A stretch of 64,000 nt of DNA from Candidatus Delongbacteria bacterium (GCA_041675285.1 JBAYTZ010000006.1:211481-275480), one strand, 5' to 3'. Numbered from the stretch's first letter, positions 16,005-25,045 are shown. The notes: generated by a model from the letters alone, not told the origin. Program-made: numbers and translations.

Positions 16005-16715
16005 TCAGCCGAACGGATCCGGCGGAAGGTCATTATCCGCCAGGCCGCCAGGCCCGGCGTCGTCCTGGTCGTCGTCGTCGTCCTCATCCGGCACGCCCGC
16101 GCCCAGGACCTCGAGCCCGCCGCCCTGGAGAGAGGCGCCGCCTGCGATGGGCCGGCCGCCGGACAAGGCCCGCATCTGGGCCGGCGTCAGGACGCCGCGC
16201 ACGCGTTCAAGCAGCGCGCCCACCTGGACGCCCGTGGCCAGCAGGCCCGGACCGTCCTTGCCGCCCTTCCCACCCTTGGCCTCCTGTTCCTTTGGCGTCG
16301 CCCGCAGGTTGCGCAGGTGCCGGTCCACGACCCGGGACAGGAGCTCGATGTCCTTCGGGTCCAACGACTCCATGCCGTAGGTCAGCCGCACGTGAGCCGC
16401 GCCGGCCGCCACAATCTGGCGCAGGTCCGCGCCCGTGTTCAGCCCGACGTAGTCGCGGTAGACCTCCGCCACGAACCAGGTCAGGGCCAGCTGCCAGGCC
16501 GGATCCTGGAACAGGGCCGGCACGACCACGCCCGCGGGCAAGTCCGGGCCCGGCACCAGGTCCTCCGGCCGCGCCTGATGCAGATGGCAGCGCATGCCCG
16601 TCATCGGCACGGCCATCTGGCAGAGCCGCCCGTCCGCCAGCTCGCGCTTGCACCGGGGCGACCCAGCGATGCCGCCGCGCTTCCCCGTGTCCACTTTTCC
16701 TGGTTCCGGTTTCAT
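16005..16715 (-). CDS. Terminase small subunit-like protein (putative)
   Basis: The protein has 236 residues from MKPEPGKVDTGKRGG, with GAGGAG before the ATG. A small cysteine/histidine motif, CKRELADGRLCQ then RCHLH, resembles the zinc-binding leader of some phage DNA-packaging recognition proteins. Middle helices (LALTWFVAEVYRDYVGL, ELLSRVVDRHLRNLRA) fit an oligomeric DNA-binding protein. The C-terminus is an acidic tail rich in Asp. It would recognise the packaging site and hand DNA to the large terminase. Assignment is by motif and position only; a generic phage DNA-binding protein is possible. Confidence 0.45.
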   Translation of the reverse strand: MKPEPGKVDTGKRGGIAGSPRCKRELADGRLCQMAVPMTGMRCHLHQARPEDLVPGPDLPAGVVVPALFQDPAWQLALTWFVAEVYRDYVGLNTGADLRQIVAAGAAHVRLTYGMESLDPKDIELLSRVVDRHLRNLRATPKEQEAKGGKGGKDGPGLLATGVQVGALLERVRGVLTPAQMRALSGGRPIAGGASLQGGGLEVLGAGVPDEDDDDDQDDAGPGGLADNDLPPDPFG

Positions 16716-16888
16716 TCTGGACTCCTCTCGGTCGCCCCGGCCGGCCCGGCCGGCTGGGGCATTTCGGGCGGGTGGGCTCATGCGGGGTATCCCTGACAAT
16801 TCCAGGCCCCAACTCCCGCTCATCCCTGACAGTATGACATCAACTTGTCAATTTGTCAGTGCCATATCTCAGTACACCCATTGTTTGT

Positions 16889-18256
16889 TCAAACCTTCAG
16901 CCTGCGCTTCACCTGGGGCCGTTTCACGCGCTTGGCCGGCTGGCCCTTCTCTTCCACCGGCCGCTTGTACGCCTGCAGCTTGGGATTGGGCATGGTCTCG
17001 ATCAGGGGCGCCAGGGCCTCCTTCAGCTCCTTCAGTGCCGTGGCCGTCACGCGCTGCTCAGCGTCTTTCATGACGGCGTCGAACTCGGTCTTGGAGATCC
17101 TGCCGATCCGGCGCAGCACGTGGCTGGTGGGCCGGCGGTAGACCTGGGCGATGAGCTTGGCCACCAGGAATGGATCCAGGAACGTGGTCTCGTTGTTGGC
17201 CGTGGAGCGGAAGAGGTGCGTGGGCGTCTCGATCTGGTCGTTGCCGATGAGGTGGATCTTCATGTAGTCGGCCAGCTCCTCTTTCCGAGCGTAGAGGATC
17301 TTGGCCGCGTCGGTCATGCGTTCGTATTCGACGGCGATGGCAGACAGGTCATTGGGGTTGACGCGGGCCTGGGGCAGGCCACGTGCGACCACCTCGCGCC
17401 AGAGCGGACAGCGGAGCTTGTGATCGCAGTAGGCGCAGTACTTGTTGAGCTGGGGTTCGAAGTGCGTGGAGCCTTCACAGCGGTGCACCAGGCTGGTGAT
17501 CTGGTGGACGGCCAGCTGCAGGTCCGACTCGGACCGGATGGTGCGCTGGGAGAAGCCGTGCCTGAGAAGGACGAACTCGAAGTCGACGGGCGTGTCGGGC
17601 GTGACGGCCAGGGTCGTGGAGTCGCGCACGGCGATCTCGTAGATGGACGCCTGCAGGGACTGCCGGAGCTCGTCCTTGGTGTAGAGCATGCGGTTGGTCT
17701 TGTAGTCCTTGATCCGCACGACGCCTTCGGGCGTCATCTCCAGGCGATCGATGAAGCCGATGAGCCGGATGTCGCCAAAGGGGTCCTCGATGACGAATTC
17801 GAACGGCCACTCGAGGCCGATGATCTGGTCGGCGTAGAAGTCGCCGGTTTTCAGGTACTCGATGAGGATGGCCTGGGCGTCGGCCAGGACTTGGCCGTTG
17901 GGGAGCACGTCGCGCTTTTCTGCCGGCTCCTGGAAGGCGGTGTGCAGGCAGTCGAGGAAGAGCTTCTGGTGACGGAAGAGGCGGCCCATGTGCCGAGCTT
18001 GCTGGAGGGCCTGGCAGCCGAGCTCGAGCGTGCGGTGGCAGAGCTTGCCGAGGACGGCCGGTCCGCCGGCGTCGGGGATGGGCAGGACGTGGTCGGCACC
18101 GTAGATCTGGGGATCCAGGTAGCGGGCCTTGTAGGCAAGTGGGCAGCGGGCGTAGGTATCGAGTCGTGAGAACGACCAATGCTCGTTGTGGACCTGGAAG
18201 CTCTCGGGGATCCGGGTTTCCAAGAGGGGCATGTCGGGGTTGCAGGGGTTAAGCAT
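16889..18256 (-). CDS. PD-(D/E)XK nuclease (RecB/Cas4-like) with Fe-S-type cysteines
   Basis: The protein has 455 residues from MLNPCNPDMPLLE. RecB-like nuclease signatures are the SFSRLDTYARCPLAYK start motif with the first conserved Cys, GFIDRLEMTPEGVVRIKDYK (Asp and the D-x-K active site), a following QASIYEIAV helix, and CAYCDHKLRCPLW supplying the other cysteines of a Cas4/AddB-like iron-sulphur cluster. Such enzymes process DNA ends in replication or recombination. The Lys/Arg-rich C-terminus probably binds DNA. Confidence 0.8.
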   Translation of the reverse strand: MLNPCNPDMPLLETRIPESFQVHNEHWSFSRLDTYARCPLAYKARYLDPQIYGADHVLPIPDAGGPAVLGKLCHRTLELGCQALQQARHMGRLFRHQKLFLDCLHTAFQEPAEKRDVLPNGQVLADAQAILIEYLKTGDFYADQIIGLEWPFEFVIEDPFGDIRLIGFIDRLEMTPEGVVRIKDYKTNRMLYTKDELRQSLQASIYEIAVRDSTTLAVTPDTPVDFEFVLLRHGFSQRTIRSESDLQLAVHQITSLVHRCEGSTHFEPQLNKYCAYCDHKLRCPLWREVVARGLPQARVNPNDLSAIAVEYERMTDAAKILYARKEELADYMKIHLIGNDQIETPTHLFRSTANNETTFLDPFLVAKLIAQVYRRPTSHVLRRIGRISKTEFDAVMKDAEQRVTATALKELKEALAPLIETMPNPKLQAYKRPVEEKGQPAKRVKRPQVKRRLKV

Positions 18257-18841
18257 GGGGGGTTCCTTCCCGGTGATCGGGTGTTGTGGTTTGAGGGGCG
18301 TGGTGGGGCTGTGTGGCCCGCCTGCCGGGCGTGGGGCAGCGGCGTGCGGGCGGCGGGGCAACAGAGGGGGAATGACGGTCAGGCCGGAAAGGGCGCACGG
18401 GGGGAACGGGGGGAACGTGCACTGCGTGGCGCATGGCCTTGGAAACTCCCACCATCAGGTAGGGGACAAAGCCAACCAAAACCTGATTTCCAGGGGGTGT
18501 CTCCCTAGGGGCATGCAACGAAAAGTCGTCTGCCCATTGGACTCGGCCCGCATGTTCATTTCTATTCTTAAAAAACAAAAAATCTATGTCCGTGCGGGCA
18601 GAGGCCATTGGGCAGGAAAATCGAGTGCGTGGGGTAGGGTGACACCCCTTGTGGAGACACTTTTGGCAGCCTTTGGGCAATTCCAAAGCTAATGATCGAT
18701 TGTCCGAATATGGTCTGGCCCAATGCAAAGTGGGCCAATGGGCCATCAAGTCTCGCCTAACTTGTGTCACGGATTGTTGAGAATCGGCCCAATGGCCCAC
18801 TTCATCCCGAGCCAGAAAAGATTCATGACAATGCGGGTCGC
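18257..18841. promoter_or_regulatory. Intergenic with clustered operator-like motifs
   Basis: The core GCCCAATGG/CCATTGGGC appears at 18531-18540 (variant TGCCCATTGG), 18605-18614, 18716-18725, about 18732-18744 and 18786-18798. ATGGTCTGGCC at 18710-18720 recurs at 19418-19428 on the other side of the HTH gene. These are likely binding sites for that regulator controlling the nuclease gene and itself. No gene is supported in this stretch. Confidence 0.5.
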
Positions 18842-19279
18842 TCATGACTCTGTTTCCTCACGCCACTCCCGATGCACGCGCGGCGGCACAGTATCCGCAA
18901 GGGCGATCCATTCTTGAATTCGCACACGATCCTCTGGGTGCCTAGGCACTCTGTCCCGATTCAGCCAATTGGAGACCGTCTTGCGCGGGTAGCCCAGCAG
19001 GCCGGCTAGCTGCCGGGTGTTTAGCCCGATGTCGGCCTTGCGTGCGGCCAGCGCGGACAGGAGGGGGTCCCGAACCTTGCCGCCAGGCGTGCGAACGACG
19101 CGTGGTTTGCGCGGCGTTGGGGGTCTGTTGGCTTCCGCCTCCCGTTCCATGCGCGCCGTGTAGTCCCGGTGGAGGTCCCCCAGGACCTGTTCCACGGTGC
19201 GCAAGCGATTGTCCATCTCGCGCATGAAGAGAGCGGCCTTGTCGAGGCGGTCTTGGATGGCCTTGAGCTCCTTGTTCAT
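18842..19279 (-). CDS. HTH transcriptional regulator with coiled-coil N-terminus
   Basis: The protein has 145 residues from MNKELKAIQDRLDKAA. A long amphipathic helix (about 1-50) suits dimerisation. A linker rich in Pro/Arg/Lys follows, then a helix-turn-helix DIGLNTRQLAGLLGYPRKTVSNWLNRD split across about 100-125. It resembles XRE or phage repressor DNA-binding domains. Repeated motifs on both sides of the gene suggest autoregulation and control of the neighbouring nuclease. Confidence 0.65.
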   Translation of the reverse strand: MNKELKAIQDRLDKAALFMREMDNRLRTVEQVLGDLHRDYTARMEREAEANRPPTPRKPRVVRTPGGKVRDPLLSALAARKADIGLNTRQLAGLLGYPRKTVSNWLNRDRVPRHPEDRVRIQEWIALADTVPPRVHREWREETES

Positions 19280-19732
19280 TGGGCGTGGCCTTTGGGGCAT
19301 GTGGTGGCCACCAGGGCCACAGTGCCCAGGGCGCATGGCATGGGTGTCGAGTTCTTCATGTGAACGTTTCTTCCTTCCATTGATACAGCTTCAGTGCTAC
19401 GCTTTATGAGTCCCGACATGGTCTGGCCAATTCGAGATTCCCACTCCCCCCCCGGGCGTGTTGGCCAGGCACCCGCACTCATCCTTCCACCAGCACACGG
19501 GGCTGGCGGGCATGAGTAATTGCGACGGTTCCACCGTGGGCTTCCACGGTGTTCTGGGCGCCCCAATCGTGATACCGCGCCGATGTGGGGCGCCCTTCAT
19601 GTTCACATGGCCGTGGTGTGCCCGCAGGTTCGTTGCGTCCCCCGCGTTGGTCCTGCGCGAGGGATTCCAGCAGGGGCCCGCCTTGTGGCTGAGTCGCCTG
19701 GTCACGGTTCCTTTCGACTGGAGGTGGATGGA
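19280..19732. promoter_or_regulatory. Leader of the histidine kinase gene with two hairpins
   Basis: Carries ATGGTCTGGCC (19418-19428), a 7-bp hairpin ACCGTGG/CCACGGT (19533-19550) and a 10-bp perfect inverted repeat GGGCGCCCCA/TGGGGCGCCC with a 20-nt loop (19556-19595). No run of T follows, so these are not obvious terminators and may be operators or a structured leader. No gene is supported. Confidence 0.45.
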
Positions 19733-22700
19733 ATGGGCAACTCGAAGACCTGGACGCACATCTTGATCCTTGCCCTTGTCGTGCTGGTGGCGGGCGGCGG
19801 TCTGTTCTACGCCGTCCAGCGAAACCGCTTGTGCCGGGAAGCCGAAGACAACCTGCGCACGATCACCGAATTCAAAGCACGCCAGATCTCGAATTGGTTC
19901 CTGGAGCGCCAGGGAGATGCTGCCATCCTGGGGGCCACGCTGTCCTTGTCGGACGAGGTCGACCAGCTGCTGGTGGCCGCATCTAGAGCGACCCACCCAA
20001 TCGAAGCCACGCGGTCCGAGCGGTATGTCAAATCCGCGTTTGAGCGAATTCGAACACACTATGGATTCCGTGAAGTCCAGCTGGTGAACCACCAGGGCCG
20101 CGTAGTGGTCAGCGTCGCGGGCCTGGCCAAAGAGCTCGATCCAGATAAGCGGGAGGCGGTCCTGGCGGCCATGCGGGATGGGCAACCGCGCTTGGTCGAC
20201 TTGCACGTGTGCGCCAACGGAAATACCCCGCATTTGAGCTGGGTCGCGCCCGTGCGGAGTGTCCGGGCCCCAGAGGGCGCGGCGATCGGCGTGGTCGTGT
20301 TGATGGCCGATGCCGCAGACTTCCTTTATCCCCTCATCCAGTCGTGGCCGCGAAGCAGCCGCACGGCCGAAACCGTGTTGGTCCGCCAAGTGGGTGACAG
20401 CGTGGTCTTCTTGAACGATCTGCGCCACAAGCCCGGCACGGCGCTTCGGTATCGCCTGCCACTGACCCAGAGCGACCTGCCTGCGGTGTGGGCGGTGACG
20501 GAGGGCGATGCGGTCCGCCATGGCAAGGACTACCGTGGGGTTGATGTTTTGGCCGCGACCCGGTTCGTGGAGGGCACGCCGTGGGCCATTGTCTCCAAAG
20601 AGGATGCCGCAGAGGCCCTGTCCTTCATGCGCCACCAGTCGACCCTGGTCATCCTCGTGGTGGTCGTTCTTCTGCTCGCCATCGGGATCGGGTTGGCCTT
20701 GGTGCGACAGCGTGAAGAGCGCCACCACCTTCACGTGCTTCTGCAGAAGGAGCGAGAGCTGGGACGGGCGGCCCGCCATCACCAGGTCGTGCTGCAGTCC
20801 ATTGGCGACGCGGTCATGGCAACAGACGCCGAAGGCCGGGTTGACTTGATGAATCCGGAAGCGGAGCGACAGACCGGTTGGACGCTTGAACAGGCCCATG
20901 GTAAGCCGCTGGAAGAGATCTTCCAGATCGTCAACGAGGAAACGGGCGACACGGTGGAAAGCCCCGTGTCGCGGGTCATCCGGGAGCGCAAAGTGGTGGG
21001 CCTGGCCAACCACACGCTGCTGATCAACCGCGCAGGAGACCGGCATCCCATCGCGGACAGCGGTGCACCCATTGAAGAGGACGATGGCACCCTGTCTGGC
21101 GTGGTGCTGGTCTTCCGTGATCAGACGGAGGAACGCATTGCCAAGGGCGCGCTGGAGCAAAGCGAGCGTCGCTTCCGGTCCACGTTTGAGCAGGCCGCCG
21201 TTGGCATGGCCCACACGGACAGCGAAGGCCGCGTGCTGCGCGCCAACGAGGCCACATGCCGCATGCTGGGCTACACGCAAGCGGAACTGGCCAGCATGAC
21301 GTATCACCAAGTGAGCCACCCGGACGAGTTTGCAGAAGACCTGGTCGCGCGGATCAAACTGATGGCGGGAACCGAGGCCTCGGTGTCGCGCGAAAAGCAG
21401 CTGCTGCGAAAGGATGGGAGCCTGTTCTGGGCCACCGTGACCGTGTCGCTGGTCCGTGATACAAACGGAGAGCCGGCCTACTTCATCTCGGTGCTGCAGG
21501 ACATCACTACCAAGCGTCAGGCCAAGGAAGCCCTGCGGCGCATGAAATACTGCGTGGATAACGCATCTGACATGGTCTTTTGGATTGCCCCAGATGGCAG
21601 GATTCTCTACACCAACAAGGCGGCCGAAGTCCAAACCGGATACCCGATAGACGAGCTGCTTACGCTTTCCATCTATGACCTGGACATAGAACTGCGCCAT
21701 GATGATTGGCCCAAGCACTTCAACGGTCTGAGAGAGCAAGGGTCGATCCTGTTTGAGACCCAGCATCGGCACAAGGATGGCCATGCATACCCTGTGGAAG
21801 CCCACGCTACCTACGTGTCGTTTGATGGTCAGGAGTTCAACTTTGCCTTTGCCCGTGACATCTCGTCCCGAAAGGAGGCAGAGCGGGAGCAGGAAGCCCT
21901 GCGCGGCCAGCTGGTGCAGTCCCAGAAAATGGAAGCCGTAGGCCGCCTGGCCGGCGGCGTGGCCCACGATTTCAACAATATCCTGCAAGCCCTGCTTGGG
22001 TACGGCAACATGCTGCAAGAGGTGATGCCCGCGGACAGCGAAGCGGCGGAGTTTGCAGATGAGATCGTGAACGGCGCGCACCGCGCCGCGGCCTTGACAC
22101 GCCAGCTGCTGGCGTTCAGTCGCAAGCAGAACATCCAGCCCCGCGTGTTGGATCTCAATGACACCATCGTGGGAATGCTGAAGCTCTTGGGCCGCCTCAT
22201 TGCTGAGGAGATTGACCTGCAGTGGCATCCCGCAAACAACCTGCAGCCCGTTCGCATGGACCCAGAACAGATCAACCAGGTCTTGGTGAACCTGGTGGTC
22301 AATGCCCGTGACGCCATCGAAGGGACAGGTGCGATCACCATCGAAACCGATGCGGCCGTCTTTGATGAGGAGTACTGCGGGCACCACGAAGGAGCGGTTC
22401 CAGGCAGCTACGTCGTGCTGGCTGTGAGCGACACGGGTTGTGGCATGGACGAACTGGTGAAGGCCAAGATCTTTGAACCGTTCTACACGACGAAGGGCCT
22501 GGGCAAAGGCACGGGCCTTGGCCTGGCCACCGTCTATGGTGTCGTGAAGCAAAATGGTGGGTTCATCAACGTCTACAGCGAGCCCAATCAGGGCACGACC
22601 TTCCGCATCTATCTGCCCATCCACGAGGGCGGGATCGTGGAAGAGACTGCCGGACAACCTGCCGGCCCCATCTACCACGGCACGGAGACCATCCTGGTGG

Positions 22701-23050
22701 TGGAGGACGAGCGGCCCCTGCTTCGCTTCGCCGAACAGCTCCTGAAGAGCATGGGGTACACGGTGATTGCCGCTGAGAGTCCCATGCGCGCCCTGGAACT
22801 GGCCCAGGCGTACCCGGCACCCATCCACCTGCTGCTGACCGACGTGATCATGCCCCAGATGAGCGGCCGCGAGCTCTACAACGCCCTTCTCAAGCAGCGG
22901 CCGGACCTGCCGTGCCTGTACATGTCGGGCTACACGAGCAACGTCATTGCGCACCGGAGTATCCTTGAGGAAGGCGTCCATTTCTTGGCCAAGCCCTTCA
23001 CGCGCCAGGAGCTAGCCACGAAGTTGCGGGTCATCCTGGACGTGCAGTGA
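19733..23050 (+). CDS. Hybrid sensor histidine kinase with CACHE-like sensor, PAS domains and receiver
   Basis: The protein has 1105 residues from MGNSKTWTHI, ribosome site GGAGG. It has an N-terminal membrane helix (LILALVVLVAGGGLFYAV), an external sensor region of about 270 residues, and a second helix (LVILVVVVLLLAIGIGLAL). Three PAS-type domains follow (IGDAVMATDAEGRVDLMN, FRSTFEQAAVGMAHTDSEG, CVDNASDMVFWIAPDGRI). Next come the dimerisation domain with phospho-His in GGVAHDFNNILQAL, an ATPase domain (N-box NLVVNARDAI, G-box SDTGCGMDE, GKGTGLGLATVYG) and a C-terminal receiver with phospho-Asp in LLLTDVIMPQMSG and Lys in LAKPF. All catalytic residues are present. It is one of few plus-strand genes and resembles bacterial chromosomal kinases, so it is probably an acquired host-modifying gene. 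Confidence 0.9.
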   Translation: MGNSKTWTHILILALVVLVAGGGLFYAVQRNRLCREAEDNLRTITEFKARQISNWFLERQGDAAILGATLSLSDEVDQLLVAASRATHPIEATRSERYVKSAFERIRTHYGFREVQLVNHQGRVVVSVAGLAKELDPDKREAVLAAMRDGQPRLVDLHVCANGNTPHLSWVAPVRSVRAPEGAAIGVVVLMADAADFLYPLIQSWPRSSRTAETVLVRQVGDSVVFLNDLRHKPGTALRYRLPLTQSDLPAVWAVTEGDAVRHGKDYRGVDVLAATRFVEGTPWAIVSKEDAAEALSFMRHQSTLVILVVVVLLLAIGIGLALVRQREERHHLHVLLQKERELGRAARHHQVVLQSIGDAVMATDAEGRVDLMNPEAERQTGWTLEQAHGKPLEEIFQIVNEETGDTVESPVSRVIRERKVVGLANHTLLINRAGDRHPIADSGAPIEEDDGTLSGVVLVFRDQTEERIAKGALEQSERRFRSTFEQAAVGMAHTDSEGRVLRANEATCRMLGYTQAELASMTYHQVSHPDEFAEDLVARIKLMAGTEASVSREKQLLRKDGSLFWATVTVSLVRDTNGEPAYFISVLQDITTKRQAKEALRRMKYCVDNASDMVFWIAPDGRILYTNKAAEVQTGYPIDELLTLSIYDLDIELRHDDWPKHFNGLREQGSILFETQHRHKDGHAYPVEAHATYVSFDGQEFNFAFARDISSRKEAEREQEALRGQLVQSQKMEAVGRLAGGVAHDFNNILQALLGYGNMLQEVMPADSEAAEFADEIVNGAHRAAALTRQLLAFSRKQNIQPRVLDLNDTIVGMLKLLGRLIAEEIDLQWHPANNLQPVRMDPEQINQVLVNLVVNARDAIEGTGAITIETDAAVFDEEYCGHHEGAVPGSYVVLAVSDTGCGMDELVKAKIFEPFYTTKGLGKGTGLGLATVYGVVKQNGGFINVYSEPNQGTTFRIYLPIHEGGIVEETAGQPAGPIYHGTETILVVEDERPLLRFAEQLLKSMGYTVIAAESPMRALELAQAYPAPIHLLLTDVIMPQMSGRELYNALLKQRPDLPCLYMSGYTSNVIAHRSILEEGVHFLAKPFTRQELATKLRVILDVQ

Positions 23051-23635
23051 TGCCCTGCTGGACACCCCACGGTGCGCTGTTCCCAGAGCCGCGCACACTT
23101 GCTGGATTTCCGCCAGGCAGTCGGCCAGGGGATGGTGGGGCATCTGGGATTCGATGGGCGGGGTGATCTCGTCCAGTGTGCGCACGTCACGCACTTGCTT
23201 GGGGCTCCAGGGGACCGGGCAGCCGGCGGCCAGCAGCAGGTGCTCCAGGATGGCGATGTCGAAGTGGCCGCGGCTCCAGATGCAGGCGCCCGGGTCGGTG
23301 ACGAGGCCGTGCAGCTCGTCCCGCAGGTGCGTCTCTACCTCGGCGAGCCGGTAGGGCTTGAAGACCTCGATGTGGGCGACTTCCCGGCTGCTGTCGAGCA
23401 TGTTCCCAAGGGATTTCTCCTGGCTGGCCCACCAGGCCACGGTCTCGGTGGACACCGTACGGCCGGCCTGGATCTGTTCGTCCACGGTGCGACGGCAGTC
23501 GGTGACGCTGGAGCGGGTCGCGTCGAGGGTGTAGGTGCCGTCCTTCAGGTCGAAGCCCACGATGGCAATGGCGCGGATGACGGCCGATGGCGCCGTGTCC
23601 CAGGTCTCGATGTCGATCATGTAGTGACGGGGCAT
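23012..23635 (-). CDS. 3'-5' exonuclease, DEDD superfamily (Rv2179c-like)
   Basis: The protein has 207 residues with a good GGAG ribosome site. Exo I motif HYMIDIETWDT, Exo II-like WSRGHFDIAILEHLL and Exo III-like HHPLADCLAEIQQV give the DEDD acidic residues. Related phage enzymes trim RNA or DNA ends. Its 3' end overlaps the convergent histidine kinase gene by 39 nt, so the two transcripts would be antisense at their ends. Confidence 0.8.
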   Translation of the reverse strand: MPRHYMIDIETWDTAPSAVIRAIAIVGFDLKDGTYTLDATRSSVTDCRRTVDEQIQAGRTVSTETVAWWASQEKSLGNMLDSSREVAHIEVFKPYRLAEVETHLRDELHGLVTDPGACIWSRGHFDIAILEHLLLAAGCPVPWSPKQVRDVRTLDEITPPIESQMPHHPLADCLAEIQQVCAALGTAHRGVSSRASLHVQDDPQLRG

Positions 23636-23871
23636 GGGGTCTCCTTTCGATCAGTGGTCGCGGGTGTTGACGAGTTGGGCGCCCGGACGCAGTAGCCGCT
23701 GGTGGGCGTGTAGGGCTCGTGCTCGAAGACCCCGTCCTCGCGGATGGCGTAGGCCGTTTTGTCCAGCTTGAACGTGCGCCGGGCGACCTTCAAGGCATGG
23801 CGCCGGTCCCGGGCGTCCACCACGCAGAGGTGAACCTTGGCCGCCTGGCTGCGGAAGATGAGGTGTCTCAT
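23617..23871 (-). CDS. Small phage protein, unknown
   Basis: The protein has 84 residues, MRHLIFRSQAAKVHLCVVDA onward. Its ATG overlaps the upstream stop (ATGA) and its end overlaps the exonuclease start by 19 nt, fitting a tightly coupled operon. The composition is strand-rich (VHLCVVDARDRRHALKVARR). No family recognised. Confidence 0.55.
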   Translation of the reverse strand: MRHLIFRSQAAKVHLCVVDARDRRHALKVARRTFKLDKTAYAIREDGVFEHEPYTPTSGYCVRAPNSSTPATTDRKETPCPVTT

Positions 23872-24296
23872 TCCGGCACCTCTTCAATGGTGATGCGCAC
23901 GCGGTGGGAATTGCGCGTGGGATCGTGGAGGAGGGATGCACCGAAGGTGAGCTCCTTGGTGCCATCTGCCATGGTATCCCAGAAGAAGATGTCTGGGAAC
24001 GCGCCACCACCTCTGGGGATGTGGGCATGGATGACTCGCCGTCGCCCATGGCGCAGGTTGCCCGCCGGCGTGGCCAGGCCACCTTCAATCTCCAGGCAGA
24101 AGCGGCAGCGCTGCTCCTCGATTCGTTCGGGTACCCACAGTGTTTGGGCCCCGACGTGCACCGTCCGCACCTGGGCTTTATGCCGCTCTTGGTTTGCACG
24201 ACGCTGTGGGAGACCCGGCCCAGGCGCTTGCGGCACCAGGTGGGCGCGGGGCTTGGCTTGGACACCCTCATTCTTGGTTCTCCTTTCCGATGGCAA
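23868..24296 (-). CDS. Small phage protein, unknown; start uncertain
   Basis: The C-terminal region (CRFCLEIEGGLATP, FFWDTMADGTKELTFGAS, NSHRVRITIEEVPE) looks like a compact beta domain, and its stop overlaps the next ATG. The start is not clear: a TTG at 24296 is given. The best ribosome site (AAGGAG, about 24285) points to an ATG in a different frame, so a frameshift near the N-terminus cannot be excluded. Confidence 0.45.
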   Translation of the reverse strand: MPSERRTKNEGVQAKPRAHLVPQAPGPGLPQRRANQERHKAQVRTVHVGAQTLWVPERIEEQRCRFCLEIEGGLATPAGNLRHGRRRVIHAHIPRGGGAFPDIFFWDTMADGTKELTFGASLLHDPTRNSHRVRITIEEVPE

Positions 24297-24636
24297 TGGC
24301 CAGTTGGGACATCCGCGCGCGTTTCCTGGCGTTGGCCCGCTCCTGTGTGGTGCGCTTCCGCGCGACGGTTTGGCGCTCTTCATAGCAGCCGCACAGCTCG
24401 GCCGAAGCGGTGGACGGGGTCGCCGTTTGCCGGTTGCGGTGGATGCCAAGCGCGTGGAGCGCCCCGCCCACGGTGCCCACAGGGCGTCCGAAATGGTCCA
24501 GGTAGACCATGGGAACGGGATGCTCGGCAAAGGGCACCCACAAGCATTCGCCCAGCTTAGAGGGCAGCGCGCGGCTGGTGTCAGGATTGGTGGCCGGATT
24601 GAAGTGGCAGCAGGTGCCACAGGTACACGCGCTCAC
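24268..24636 (-). CDS. Small Cys-containing phage protein
   Basis: The product has 122 residues from a GTG overlapping the preceding stop (GTGA): MSACTCGTCCHFNPATNPDT. The N-terminal CTCGTCCHF cluster could bind zinc. A middle beta segment (PVPMVYLDHFGRPVG) leads into a basic C-terminal helix (RTTQERANARKRARMSQLA). Homologues of this type occur in phage early operons without a known role. No firm family. Confidence 0.55.
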   Translation of the reverse strand: MSACTCGTCCHFNPATNPDTSRALPSKLGECLWVPFAEHPVPMVYLDHFGRPVGTVGGALHALGIHRNRQTATPSTASAELCGCYEERQTVARKRTTQERANARKRARMSQLAIAIGKENQE

Positions 24637-24842
24637 GCTGGCCGCCTTTCCCGCCGGTCCTTCGCCGCGGCCGCGGCTTCTTCGCCCTGACGGATGGTGT
24701 TGAGCTTGTTGGCCAGCTCTTTGCCGGCGCGGTGCAGGAAGCTCCTGGTGCAATGGTGGGCCACCAGCTCGATCAGCAGGACTTCTGGCTCACTGGCCAG
24801 CACCAGGCCGCGGCCCTTGACGTACTCCACGCGCGGGATCAC
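24633..24842 (-). CDS. Small phage protein, unknown
   Basis: The protein has 69 residues from GTG (MIPRVEYVKGRG), with GGGGAGG just upstream and 4-nt overlaps on both sides. It has a Val/Leu-rich core (LASEPEVLLIELVAHHC) and a charged Ala/Arg tail. No recognised domain. Confidence 0.5.
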   Translation of the reverse strand: MIPRVEYVKGRGLVLASEPEVLLIELVAHHCTRSFLHRAGKELANKLNTIRQGEEAAAAAKDRRERRPA

Positions 24843-25045
24843 AGCCGGCCTCCCCGGATCGCGGCCAGACGGGCAAAGGCGTCGAGCTTCCGCTGCAGCC
24901 GCTCCTTGGCTTCCTGGGCGGCATCCCAGCGTTCGCGCGCCCGGTGCGTGGCCAGATTGCCCGGGTCCTGCATCTGGTGACTCTGGCCGCGCAGGGTCTC
25001 ACGCCGGCGGCGCTTGGCGCGGCGGAGGTTGGATTCACGTGTCAT
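24839..25045 (-). CDS. Small basic helical phage protein
   Basis: The protein has 68 residues, MTRESNLRRAKRRRRETLRG onward, very rich in Arg and helix-forming residues. Possibly nucleic-acid binding. It overlaps both neighbours by 4 nt in the operon. No family recognised. Confidence 0.5.
   Translation of the reverse strand: MTRESNLRRAKRRRRETLRGQSHQMQDPGNLATHRARERWDAAQEAKERLQRKLDAFARLAAIRGGRL

Noticed and set aside
18249..18845. 198-codon minus-strand frame in the operator region
   Set aside because: No ribosome site, runs through repeated motifs, Pro/His/Arg-rich composition typical of a chance frame.
19397..22981. 1194-codon minus-strand frame
   Set aside because: Antisense shadow of the histidine kinase; no domain pattern, whereas the plus strand shows all kinase motifs.
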